Origin: Lachnospiraceae bacterium UBA7196
Lineage (GTDB): Bacteria > Bacillota > Clostridia > Lachnospirales > Lachnospiraceae
NCBI GenBank assembly: GCA_002490835.1
Contig: DKUU01000035.1
Span: 1 to 50,781 of the forward strand
DNA: 50,781 nucleotides
Direction of reading: 5' to 3'
The notes under the pieces were generated by a model that had not been told where the DNA came from, did not search any database, and saw only the letters and a list, made by a program, of their open reading frames with translations. The translations under genes were made by a program, and so were the position numbers. Shown in pieces: positions 16,462 through 25,127 of this stretch; the stretch's first letter is position 1; every line of letters begins with the position of its first letter.

Positions 16462-17286
16462 TTAACGTATCTTAAGATACGCAAGGAACTGCAGCGCAAG
16501 CCGGGGGTCTTTTACCGAAAGCGGGATGCCAAATACCGGCTCCGATGGATAACCCTGAAACTTTTGGCTGCCGTCCCGCAGATAGTCGTAATAACCTGCA
16601 TCCGCCAATTTATTTGCGGATGCGGGGATGCGGATGCCAACGGGAATCGGCTTTTCCATCGAGGAAGGGTCGCCGTGGTCTACGACCTTTGCGTAGTAAG
16701 CTCTATCGGCAGCTTCCATTTCCGTCAGCGTGGAGGGGGTATCCGCGTCGAAGGCGGCGGCATCCGTGTAATAGAAAAGATCTGCGTAGGCGGCAAGTTC
16801 TTTTTCGGTAAGGAGCGTGGAAAGATCGTAAAAAGTTTCCGCACGGGCATAGCCGTCAAAGGCTTCCGTGTCGGCGACGATGACATGGATGTCGCCGGCG
16901 TTCATCATCGCCACCAGCTTCTGACGGTTTGCCATTTCGTACTGCGAGAAGTCGCTTGCGGAAAAGGAGAGGGAAGTGTCGATACAGACCTGATAAGCCT
17001 CAGGATCGATACCGGCGTACTCCTGAAATTCATTTTCTAATATGGCAGAAGTCTCATCTTCCAAACCGAAGACGGAATTGATAAACGCGGCATAGAAGGC
17101 GTAGGGCTTGTTTGCCTGTATCTGGCGGACAAAGGTGACCACAGCCACAATGGCGCAGATTACGACAATGGTGTGAATTTTGTAGTAATCCCAGAAGTAG
17201 GTGAGTTTTTCTTTGCGGCTCATGGTCGCAAAGGCTTTCTTTTGCTGTTCCCTGATTTCGTCGTGGACTGAATTTCCTGCTGCCAT
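16462..17286 (-). CDS. Membrane-anchored extracellular protein of unknown function
   Basis: 274 residues on the reverse strand, transcribed away from the flagellin gene. A basic cytoplasmic N-terminus (1-36, EEK-rich with MSRKEKLTYFWDYYKIHT) is followed by one transmembrane helix (about 37-57) and an extracellular domain (60-274) without Cys. The outer part has alternating helix and strand segments reminiscent of solute-binding folds (DIHVIVADTEAFDGYA near 135), but no lipobox is present. Similar anchored proteins of this layout seem common in Lachnospiraceae; function unknown. Its start codon is preceded by CCGGAGAA. Confidence 0.8.
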   Translation of the reverse strand: MAAGNSVHDEIREQQKKAFATMSRKEKLTYFWDYYKIHTIVVICAIVAVVTFVRQIQANKPYAFYAAFINSVFGLEDETSAILENEFQEYAGIDPEAYQVCIDTSLSFSASDFSQYEMANRQKLVAMMNAGDIHVIVADTEAFDGYARAETFYDLSTLLTEKELAAYADLFYYTDAAAFDADTPSTLTEMEAADRAYYAKVVDHGDPSSMEKPIPVGIRIPASANKLADAGYYDYLRDGSQKFQGYPSEPVFGIPLSVKDPRLALQFLAYLKIR

Positions 17287-17434
17287 AGTAATTCTCCGGT
17301 TGCTTTTGATTCTATAGTTTGTAAGATTGCGATAGAAGACCGCTTACCCTCATTTCATAATAATAGAGAGTAGGAAAAAGGATGTCAAGGAAGGCAGAAT
17401 AAAGTTTGTGAAATTTTTATAAATTTTTTTGAGA

Positions 17435-17444
17435 GGGGGGGGGG
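17435..17444 (+). repeat. Poly-G tract of ten bases
   Basis: Ten consecutive G, shortly after seven T (17424-17430), immediately upstream of the -35 region of the flagellin promoter. Homopolymers of this length are prone to slippage and are classic contingency sites. Confidence 0.9.
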
Positions 17445-17447
17445 TTG

Positions 17448-17472
17448 GAAAAGGCTGGTAATTTGCCGATAT
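17448..17472 (+). promoter_or_regulatory. SigD (sigma-28) flagellar-type promoter
   Basis: GCCGATAT (17465-17472) matches exactly the SigD -10 element. A GAAA at 17448-17451 sits 13 bp upstream as an imperfect TAAA-like -35. Transcription would start near 17480, about 58 nt before the flagellin ATG. Confidence 0.75.
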
Positions 17473-17537
17473 ATATTTTAAAGTATTTTTTGTTTCCGGT
17501 AACAAGGATGTTGTGGAAAGATACGGGGTATTGATTG

Positions 17538-18053
17538 ATGGGAATTTCATCCATTCAGCATAATATGCTCATGGTGAACGCCGACCGGCGTATGCGTGAG
17601 AATGCAAAGGTGAAGACGAAAACGGCGGAGAAGCTCGCGTCGGGCTACAGGATCAACCGGGCGGCGGACGATGCGGCGGGTCTGTCCATGTCTGAGAAGA
17701 TGCGCTTTATGATTCGTGGTTTGAATCAGGGTACGGAAAATGCTATGGACGGCATCTCCTGGGTGCAGATCGGCGACGGTTCGCTGGAGGAAGCACATTC
17801 CATGCTCCACCGGATGACGGAGCTTGCGATCAAGTCTTCCAACGGAACGAATACGGACGACGACCGCGCGATGATGCAGGCGGAGTTTGCGCATCTGCAA
17901 AAGGAGATCGACCGGCTCACCGATAATACGACATTTAATGAGCAGCATATTTTCAGGAGCATGAATGGCCTTATCATCAGATCGAGGGCTCTACCTACTG
18001 GTCGCCAATCGAGTATCATACCGTGCGGGAGGGGGATAACGATCTGGTGGTGA
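17538..18053 (+). CDS. Flagellin N-terminal fragment (5' part of a frameshifted giant flagellin)
   Basis: Begins at the ATG behind TACGGGG and encodes a clear flagellin N-terminal D0/D1 domain: MGISSIQHNMLMVNADRRM, then KTAEKLASGYRINRAADDAAGLSMSEKMR, the helix TENAMDGISWVQIGDGSLEEAHSMLHRMTELAIKSSNGTNTDDDR and DRLTDNTTFNEQHIF. After about residue 138 the frame loses sense and stops at 18053. The -1 frame continues in good flagellin-like sequence from about 17954 and joins the ORF to 22804. One extra T in the TTTT at 17950-17953 would fuse them. A real mutation, a programmed shift or an assembly error are all possible. Confidence 0.85.
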   Translation: MGISSIQHNMLMVNADRRMRENAKVKTKTAEKLASGYRINRAADDAAGLSMSEKMRFMIRGLNQGTENAMDGISWVQIGDGSLEEAHSMLHRMTELAIKSSNGTNTDDDRAMMQAEFAHLQKEIDRLTDNTTFNEQHIFRSMNGLIIRSRALPTGRQSSIIPCGRGITIWW

Positions 18054-21000
18054 CCTATGCCAAGAGCGAAAAGGATCCACTGGAAACAGTCTCTATCAAG
18101 GTGGCGGCCGGAACCTATACGACGAAGGAATTAGTAGACGAGATTGATACGCAGTTGGAGAAAGCGGGGCTTTTGGAGAAAGGCATCCATTTCAATTACA
18201 ATGACAGGGGCTTCTGCGACCTGAGTCTGGAGGGCGGCAGAATCATTGACGAAGTTTCCGGCGGTTTATCCTACCTTTTATACGATAATTTTGCCGGCGG
18301 CACGTTGGGAGCGCTGATTGGGACGACAGCGTTTCCGGATGACACGTCACCGATACTTCTGGTTAAAGACAAAGAGAACAGTCAAATGACGTTCCAATTG
18401 CTCAACCCGGAGGATCTCACTGATAAGATAAATGTTGAAATTAATTTGCTCGAGGATCCGCAGCCGGGCAGTATGTACTCGAAAAAGACGCTGATAGACA
18501 TTATTAATCGGCAGATACAAGCAGCAATCGATGATCATGAGAAGCTGACGGGTAAGCCCGGAGGCAAGGCGGAAGCCACGTCGGAGGGGGAGATTATTAA
18601 AATTTCCAGCCTTGATTACATCGTGTCCGAATTTGAGGGCAATATGTTTAAAATCGACGGTGGTATCTATAGCTCGGTTTTCTATGATAATATCAAGTAT
18701 TCAGATAATGTTCTGCGCTTTCCGGCAGAGCTGCAGGGCGGCTATGTCGTGCGGGACGCTGCCTATAATAAGGCGGATCCGGAGGGTTCCGTATTTCACT
18801 TTTCAGCCGGTGACCGTTTGGTCATGAATCCCAATGGCCGGGGACAGCTGGTCATCGATATGGAGCCAATGAACCATAAGACGATCGATGATGTGATAGA
18901 TTATTTACAGAAGCAGTTTGATGAGTTCGAGTATACGGATGAGGACGGGACTAAGCAGAAGGGAGCGGGGCTTGTTGTCTCAAAACTTCCGGGCGTAACG
19001 TCGTGGATACATAACAATCCGAACGACTATTCTTATCAGACGAGTACTAGATTGACAGGACTTAAGATTACCTCCACGGTAGAAGGGCCGGGGAGTACAT
19101 TAGGCATCGATAAGAAAAAAAGTACTGCTTACGCGCCGCTTTTCACATCCCAGAGAGTAACGGCATATCGTAGGAATGCGGAATTTGGCGAGAACGACGG
19201 AACGGTTAATACCAACGACTATTTGATAGGGCTGCGTACGCTGGGGAGTATGACGATCGAGGACGGCAAAAACGATTCGTTTGAGATTCGGCTCGGTACG
19301 GGAAATTGGGAGACGATCAAGCTGAAAGCGGGCACGTATGGAAGCGCGGCGCTTTTGGCGGAACAGATTCAGGAACAGATGGATACCGTATTAGGCAAGG
19401 ATAAAGTCAAGGTGACGGCCACGACCACGACGACTGCCAACCGCATCAGGATCGAGGCGGGCTCTTCGGATGTCAAGGGAATCGCAGTCAAAACGCATGA
19501 AGAGGCGGACGGAACGAAAAACACGGGGTATCGGGATATTTTTCAGGGACGGATCGACACGCCCGAGTATGCGGACGCGCCGTCAGCGCATCAGGCTACC
19601 ACGCTGCTTCCTGAGATAAAGACGCTGGATGCCAACGGTAAGATTACCATCAGCGCAGCGGAGGGAAATCTGGCAATTACGGTAAACGGCAAGGAACGCG
19701 CGGTCAATCTGGCGGGGACATGGACGTTAGACGAGATCAAACAGAAAATAAAAGCTGCGTTTCCCACGATGGATGAACCGTATCAGTTTGATGCGATCAA
19801 TGCCTCCGGGTCAACTTATACCAGAACAGTTACTGCGTCTTCAAATACAGGGGGGCATACTTCTTCGAATGCCGCAACGTATTCCGCATACGGCCTGCAG
19901 ACGGGATTTACGGAACCCAATGAAGGAGATCCGGCAAGGCCGATCCAAAACAGGGGCGCCGCGCTTACCTTTGCGGGAAAGCTTCCGTCCCAAATTAAGA
20001 TTACGAAGGCGAATAAAGATTTTAACTTCAAATTAAATGGAGATGAAGTAAAGATAGACTTAGTGAAGGCGTGGGGAGAGGGTAAAACCTTTAATTCTCC
20101 GGCTGATTTCGCGAGTGCGCTGCAGAGTGTCATTAAGGACGAGTTAAAGAAGGAGCCGGATCAGTATGGCGGCGTGAAAGTAGGGTTTGACAGCAAAGGG
20201 TATTTACAGCTGACGGCAGGTCTGGATCTTGGGGGCGGCGCGCAGTATGTAGGGCAACAGACCACTTTACAGATGATGGTCAATGATAAGGGCGGTTTTG
20301 TCTATAATCTGCATGATACCAGTACATCTGCCACTGCGGCGCTTACGGCAAAACAGACGCCTTCGAGCGGTTCTTCGACGGTATCTGTCAATCAGAACTT
20401 TACGGGATCTGCTACGGTGAATCTCATCCTGACAAATCCGGATGGGACGAAAACGAATATTGATTTTTCCGTAGATGGCGGTAATTTGGAAACCAACTTA
20501 AATAAGAAGTTAGAGGGCAAGAATATCAGGGCAAGCGTGAGCAGTACAGGTGTAACGTTCAGTACCACCGGCGAATGGAAGGCCGATGGCTATAAACTGG
20601 AAATCGACACCGGGGCAGGTAAGACTACCCTGCAGGAAAAGCTTTTCGCGTTTAGTAACGGCACGATGGAACACAAAACCGGAGCTTCCGCCACTACGAG
20701 TCTGGCGGTGAAAGCGGGACCGATTGTCTTTTCTGAGGATCAGAGTTTTTCAATGACGGTGGATAACGTTACGAAAGATGTTACCATCAAGAAGGGAACC
20801 TATAATATCAATTCCCAACCGTTGTTAAAAAAGGCGATACAGGATGGACTCGATGCGGCGTTTGGTACAGAGAAAGTAACGGTAAATGTAAGCAGCAGCG
20901 GCTACCTTACGTTTACAACGAAATCGACGAATGGAGCAAACTCTAACATTAAGTTGAATTATCAGGAAAAATACAACAGTAAGCAATCTGCGCTGCGAAC

Positions 21001-22804
21001 CATGTTCGGAGCCAGAGAAATCGGGGGTGTGGAAGCTTCCTTTGATGAGGTTGGCGGGGATCCGAATAAGGTGCAGCTGAGGCTGACGAGAATCCCGTAC
21101 GATGCTGCAAACCCGAATGATAAGGGAGCAATCTCTGTTACATCGAATTATGTGGATAAATATGGGAACAGTACCTATAAGGGCGGCTCCTTTATTTATC
21201 CGAAGACGACTTACAAGGATCCGACGCCGGCGGCGGGATACCACTCGCAGCAGAATTCCTATATGCAGGGGGTTGCGCTTAAGACGACAAACGGCGTGGT
21301 GGAGATTGATGAATATAATAAACATCTCTCATTTTACTATTCGGATAATTATGGCAGTGCAGGCAATGTTCCGAAGCATATTGAGTTCGATCTGGCGGAG
21401 GATAAGTATAAGCCGGCGGATTTGGTGAAGGCGCTGCAGGAGAAGATCGATCAGGAGCCGGCTGCTGGCGGGATCGGGCCGGATAAGCTGAAGGTATTGA
21501 TTGAAAAAGGCGGGATACGGATTGAGACAGTGGAAGATAACGCTGGCAGTAAATACCGGATCCACACGAATTCCGAAGGTACTTATGCGCCCACCGGCTC
21601 TTTTTACGAAAAGATTCTCTGCGGCAGCGGGTTGAGCAAGACCTATACAAAGCCGTTGAAAGATGAGGAAGGGAAACAGTCGGGAGGCAGGGTCTATGCA
21701 ATGGGCAGGCAGGACGTAAAGAATCAGATTACCAAGATTCAGAAGGATGGTAACGATACGCTGAGCCTGAAGTTTAAAACACCTGACAAGCCGGATGGGA
21801 TAGCGCTGGAGATGACGCTTGATGCCGGTTACTATAATTCAGACCAGTTGGTAAAACAGATTCAGGGGAAGCTGGATCAGGCTTTGGAGAAGGCGGGCTT
21901 GAAAAAAGGGCTGATCGAGGCGGTGGTCGGGTATAAGGACCCGGATTCGAAACCAATCTATGGCGCGATTGATGACAGGGCTTTGGCATTTAAGCTTTCT
22001 GATACGGTGGCGGTTCCTAAGGATGGAAAATATGCGATCGAGGCGATCGGCGGAACGGCGGCATTCAGTGTGTTTTATGCAACCGACGGCGATATCGCCA
22101 GAGCTTACGTCAAGGGAGGTAAGGACATTACAAACGGTGCGGTGATTAGGTCGGAGAGCAATACCTTATCCGTGGAGGTGGATGGGAAACCCTATGAGAT
22201 TACGCTGGAGCCGGGCAAATATACTACACAGAAATTACTGGAACACATGAACGAGAAGTTTGAGGATGGGGAAGTGCCACTCAGGGCTTATGAGGATGGT
22301 GGACGGCTGAAACTGATGCATTCAAAATACGGAAAGCATTCCATCAAGCATCTGGGCGGCGGCATTAAGAATGATCTGTTTTACAGGGAATCGGGCGAGT
22401 GGTCCGGCAACCAGCCGATGCGCCTTCGTGTGAGCGGCGTTTCTGGCGACTGGATCGAGGTGGATAAGCCGTGGATGGATACGAGTTCTCTGGGGATCAA
22501 CACGCTGACCATTGAGAAGTATGAGAACGCCCAGAAGGCAATCACCCGTCTGAAGTCGGCGGTGACCAAGGTGTCCAATGTGCGCTCCTACTTTGGTGCG
22601 CTGCAGAACCGTCTGGAAAGCACCGTGCGCAATAACATGAATAAGGCGGAGAACACTACGGCGGCGGAGTCCCGCATCAGGGATGCCGATTTTTCAAAGG
22701 AAGCGATGGAAAATTCTCTCCACAATATTCTGGAGCAGGCGGGCGTGTCTGTGATGACACAGATCATGCAAAATTCTAATCTGGCGCTGCAGCTTCTGTC
22801 ATAG
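18023..22804 (+). CDS. Giant flagellin, central modular region and C-terminal domain
   Basis: 1593 residues from a GTG, but the reading frame is meaningful from about 17954, so the true protein is probably the fusion with the upstream fragment (about 1755 residues, several times a normal flagellin). The centre repeats one module about ten times: a strand pair ending in a G-x-Y-type turn, then a helix of pattern L..I...L (examples near 18090, 19320, 20780, 21400, 21830, 22200), resembling the flagellin/hook IN motif. Residues 1500-1593 are a flagellin D1/D0 C-terminus (KAITRLKSAVTKVSNVRSYFGALQNRLE; AESRIRDADFSKEAMENSLHNILEQAGVSVMTQIMQNSNLALQLLS). No other flagellar gene is nearby. Confidence 0.85.
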   Translation: MREGDNDLVVTYAKSEKDPLETVSIKVAAGTYTTKELVDEIDTQLEKAGLLEKGIHFNYNDRGFCDLSLEGGRIIDEVSGGLSYLLYDNFAGGTLGALIGTTAFPDDTSPILLVKDKENSQMTFQLLNPEDLTDKINVEINLLEDPQPGSMYSKKTLIDIINRQIQAAIDDHEKLTGKPGGKAEATSEGEIIKISSLDYIVSEFEGNMFKIDGGIYSSVFYDNIKYSDNVLRFPAELQGGYVVRDAAYNKADPEGSVFHFSAGDRLVMNPNGRGQLVIDMEPMNHKTIDDVIDYLQKQFDEFEYTDEDGTKQKGAGLVVSKLPGVTSWIHNNPNDYSYQTSTRLTGLKITSTVEGPGSTLGIDKKKSTAYAPLFTSQRVTAYRRNAEFGENDGTVNTNDYLIGLRTLGSMTIEDGKNDSFEIRLGTGNWETIKLKAGTYGSAALLAEQIQEQMDTVLGKDKVKVTATTTTTANRIRIEAGSSDVKGIAVKTHEEADGTKNTGYRDIFQGRIDTPEYADAPSAHQATTLLPEIKTLDANGKITISAAEGNLAITVNGKERAVNLAGTWTLDEIKQKIKAAFPTMDEPYQFDAINASGSTYTRTVTASSNTGGHTSSNAATYSAYGLQTGFTEPNEGDPARPIQNRGAALTFAGKLPSQIKITKANKDFNFKLNGDEVKIDLVKAWGEGKTFNSPADFASALQSVIKDELKKEPDQYGGVKVGFDSKGYLQLTAGLDLGGGAQYVGQQTTLQMMVNDKGGFVYNLHDTSTSATAALTAKQTPSSGSSTVSVNQNFTGSATVNLILTNPDGTKTNIDFSVDGGNLETNLNKKLEGKNIRASVSSTGVTFSTTGEWKADGYKLEIDTGAGKTTLQEKLFAFSNGTMEHKTGASATTSLAVKAGPIVFSEDQSFSMTVDNVTKDVTIKKGTYNINSQPLLKKAIQDGLDAAFGTEKVTVNVSSSGYLTFTTKSTNGANSNIKLNYQEKYNSKQSALRTMFGAREIGGVEASFDEVGGDPNKVQLRLTRIPYDAANPNDKGAISVTSNYVDKYGNSTYKGGSFIYPKTTYKDPTPAAGYHSQQNSYMQGVALKTTNGVVEIDEYNKHLSFYYSDNYGSAGNVPKHIEFDLAEDKYKPADLVKALQEKIDQEPAAGGIGPDKLKVLIEKGGIRIETVEDNAGSKYRIHTNSEGTYAPTGSFYEKILCGSGLSKTYTKPLKDEEGKQSGGRVYAMGRQDVKNQITKIQKDGNDTLSLKFKTPDKPDGIALEMTLDAGYYNSDQLVKQIQGKLDQALEKAGLKKGLIEAVVGYKDPDSKPIYGAIDDRALAFKLSDTVAVPKDGKYAIEAIGGTAAFSVFYATDGDIARAYVKGGKDITNGAVIRSESNTLSVEVDGKPYEITLEPGKYTTQKLLEHMNEKFEDGEVPLRAYEDGGRLKLMHSKYGKHSIKHLGGGIKNDLFYRESGEWSGNQPMRLRVSGVSGDWIEVDKPWMDTSSLGINTLTIEKYENAQKAITRLKSAVTKVSNVRSYFGALQNRLESTVRNNMNKAENTTAAESRIRDADFSKEAMENSLHNILEQAGVSVMTQIMQNSNLALQLLS

Positions 22805-22816
22805 TGCCAAAGATAT

Positions 22817-22846
22817 AAAAGGCTGGGAATACGTTCCCAGCCTTTT
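22817..22846 (+). terminator. Terminator after the flagellin gene
   Basis: GGCTGGGAA (22821-22829) pairs with TTCCCAGCC (22834-22842), flanked by AAAA and TTTT, so it could work in both directions. It lies 12 nt after the stop codon. Confidence 0.85.
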
Positions 22847-22889
22847 CAAATTTTATACATGTGTAGATTCCCATATGGTACGTTTGAGC

Positions 22890-22918
22890 TTGCAACTTTC
22901 TCAAATATGTTATATGAT
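22890..22918 (+). promoter_or_regulatory. Sigma-70 type promoter
   Basis: TTGCAA (22890-22895), 17 bp, TATGAT (22913-22918), ahead of the small membrane protein at 22948. Confidence 0.7.
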
Positions 22919-22947
22919 AGACCTATATTTTCATGGAGGGTCATCGT

Positions 22948-23442
22948 ATGAGCGAAACATATGTGGAATGTCTGGTGGCGAGGAATGGTTCCCTGCTGAT
23001 CCGTTTTTGCAAAATGCTGTTTATGATGCTGACCGTGGTATTCGTGGTAATTGGCATCGTTTTTATACCGGGGCTTCTGGTGGCGATCGGGACGGGCGTA
23101 GCCGCGTATTTTTCCTATCTGAATGCGGATATCGAATACGAGTACCTCTATCTGGACAAAGAGATCAGCGTGGATAAGGTGATGGCGAAGAGCCGCAGAA
23201 AGAAGGTGGGCAGCTACAGTCTTGATAAAATGGAGATTTTTGCGCCTCTGAACTCACACCGGCTGGATTCCTACAGGAACCGCCAGTTAAAGACGCTTGA
23301 CTACAGCTCCGGTATTGCTGCGCAGCCGGAGAAGCGCTATATGATGATTTGGAATGGTGATACGAAGATCATTCTGGAGCCGAATGCGGAGATGATCAAG
23401 GCGGTCCAGAACGTTGCGCCCCGTAAGGTTTTTACGGATTAG
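22948..23442 (+). CDS. Small membrane protein of unknown function
   Basis: 164 residues from the ATG at 22948. An ATG fifteen bases earlier is part of the ribosome site (GGAGGG), so the shorter start is preferred. A short N-terminal segment (MSETYVECLVAR) is followed by two close hydrophobic helices (about 22-42 and 44-58) and a basic/aromatic cytoplasmic domain (65-164) with KSRRKKVGSYSLDKMEIFAP and KRYMMIWNGDTKIILEPN. The layout matches conserved unnamed Lachnospiraceae proteins; no catalytic motif is seen. It has its own promoter and stands alone between the flagellin and guaB. Confidence 0.8.
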   Translation: MSETYVECLVARNGSLLIRFCKMLFMMLTVVFVVIGIVFIPGLLVAIGTGVAAYFSYLNADIEYEYLYLDKEISVDKVMAKSRRKKVGSYSLDKMEIFAPLNSHRLDSYRNRQLKTLDYSSGIAAQPEKRYMMIWNGDTKIILEPNAEMIKAVQNVAPRKVFTD

Positions 23443-23502
23443 CATAATAAAGTGGTTGATGAAATACTGTCAGTTGAAGGGCTGGCAGTTTTCTTCATAT
23501 CA

Positions 23503-23608
23503 GCCGCGAAAGAGAAACAAGCATCGCGAAGCGATATTTGTTTCTCGGCGGCGATAACGAGCAAACGTCCGATGCAATCGGACAGAAAGCGCGTAAGCGC
23601 GAGTTTGC
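23503..23608 (+). repeat. Multi-hairpin palindromic element upstream of guaB
   Basis: Three nested or adjacent hairpins. First: GCCGC (23503-23507) with GCGGC (23548-23552) enclosing GAGAAACAA (23512-23520) with TTGTTTCTC (23538-23546) and ATCGC/GCGAT around GAA. Second: GTCCGAT (23567-23573) with ATCGGAC (23577-23583). Third: GCGC/GCGC closing a GTAA tetraloop (23589-23600). GCAAAC (23561-23566) and GTTTGC (23603-23608) enclose the last two. No T run follows. It may be a mobile palindromic repeat or a structured 5' leader of guaB. Confidence 0.65.
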
Positions 23609-23660
23609 GAGTCTAGACAGTTGAAACAGGAGTCTTTCACACAACACAGGAGGAGAGAAG

Positions 23661-25115
23661 ATGGGTCAGATTATTGGCGAAGGAATTACGTTTGACGATG
23701 TACTCTTGGTACCGAGCTACTCGCAGGTGATTCCGAATCAGGTGGACTTGACAACGAATCTTACGAAAAAGATCAGACTGAACATTCCCATGATGAGTGC
23801 GGGCATGGATACGGTGACCGAGCATAGGATGGCGATTGCGATGGCCAGACAGGGAGGCATCGGCATCATTCACAAAAATATGTCCATAGAGGCGCAGGCC
23901 GAGGAAGTTGATAAGGTGAAGCGCTCCGAGAATGGCGTCATTACGGATCCCTTCTCCCTGACGCCGGAGCATACGCTGGCTGACGCCGACGCTTTGATGG
24001 CGAAATTCCGCATTTCCGGTGTTCCTGTTACCGAGGGCAGAAAGCTTGTCGGTATCATCACGAATCGTGACTTAAAATTCGAGACAGATTTCAAGAAAAA
24101 AATCAAGGAATCCATGACTTCCGAAAACCTGATTACCGCTAAAGCAGGCATTACGCTGGATCAGGCCAAGGAGATTCTTGCAAAGGCCAGAAAAGAAAAG
24201 CTTCCGATCGTGGATGACGATTATAATCTGGTGGGACTCATCACGATCAAAGACATTGAAAAGACCATCAAGTATCCGTTGGCGGCAAAAGACAGTCAGG
24301 GCAGGCTTTTATGCGGCGCGGGCGTGGGCATTACGGCAAATGTGCTTGACAGGGTGAAGGCGTTGATCGCTGCGAAGGTGGATGTGGTGGTGCTTGACTC
24401 TGCGCACGGGCATTCTGAGAACGTGCTTCGGTGTCTGCGGATGATCAAAGAAACTTATCCCGATCTGCAGGTGATTGCCGGCAATGTAGCCACGGGCGAT
24501 GCGACGAGGGCGCTGATCGAGGCCGGCGCGGATGCGGTCAAGGTAGGTATCGGCCCCGGTTCCATCTGTACCACCCGTGTGGTGGCGGGCATCGGTGTGC
24601 CGCAGATTTCGGCGATCATGGATGCGTATGCGGTGGCGAAGGAGTACGGCGTACCGATTATTGCGGACGGCGGTATCAAGTATTCGGGCGATATGACAAA
24701 GGCGATCGCGGCAGGCGGCGACGTCTGTATGATGGGCAGTATGTTCGCGGGCTGTGAGGAGAGCCCCGGCACTTATGAACTTTATCAGGGCAGAAAATAT
24801 AAGGTGTACCGCGGCATGGGTTCGATCGCGGCGATGGAGAATGGCAGTAAGGATCGTTACTTCCAGACCGACGCGAAAAAGCTGGTGCCGGAGGGCGTGG
24901 AGGGCCGTGTGGCCTACAAAGGCAGTGTGGAGGACACGGTGTTTCAGCTCATGGGCGGCCTGCGTTCCGGCATGGGATACTGCGGCACGCCTACGATCGA
25001 GGAACTGAAACAGAACGGCAGGTTTGTGAAGATATCGGCGGCGTCCCTGAAGGAGAGCCACCCGCATGATATCCATATCACGAAGGAAGCGCCGAACTAT
25101 AGTGTTGATGAATGA
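23661..25115 (+). CDS. guaB: Inosine-5'-monophosphate dehydrogenase
   Basis: Oxidises IMP to XMP with NAD, the committed step to GMP. 484 residues. The TIM barrel is interrupted by two CBS domains (about 93-205: TLADADALMAKFRISGVPV and ITLDQAKEILAKARKEKLPIV). The catalytic loop GIGPGSICTTRVVAG (near 300) carries the active Cys, ADGGIKYSGD and MGSMFAG bind IMP phosphate, and YRGMGS lies in the mobile flap. Strong ribosome site AGGAGGAGAG. The two genes after it make IMP, its substrate, so this is a purine cluster. Confidence 0.97.
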   Translation: MGQIIGEGITFDDVLLVPSYSQVIPNQVDLTTNLTKKIRLNIPMMSAGMDTVTEHRMAIAMARQGGIGIIHKNMSIEAQAEEVDKVKRSENGVITDPFSLTPEHTLADADALMAKFRISGVPVTEGRKLVGIITNRDLKFETDFKKKIKESMTSENLITAKAGITLDQAKEILAKARKEKLPIVDDDYNLVGLITIKDIEKTIKYPLAAKDSQGRLLCGAGVGITANVLDRVKALIAAKVDVVVLDSAHGHSENVLRCLRMIKETYPDLQVIAGNVATGDATRALIEAGADAVKVGIGPGSICTTRVVAGIGVPQISAIMDAYAVAKEYGVPIIADGGIKYSGDMTKAIAAGGDVCMMGSMFAGCEESPGTYELYQGRKYKVYRGMGSIAAMENGSKDRYFQTDAKKLVPEGVEGRVAYKGSVEDTVFQLMGGLRSGMGYCGTPTIEELKQNGRFVKISAASLKESHPHDIHITKEAPNYSVDE

Positions 25116-25127
25116 TAGGAGATAACG

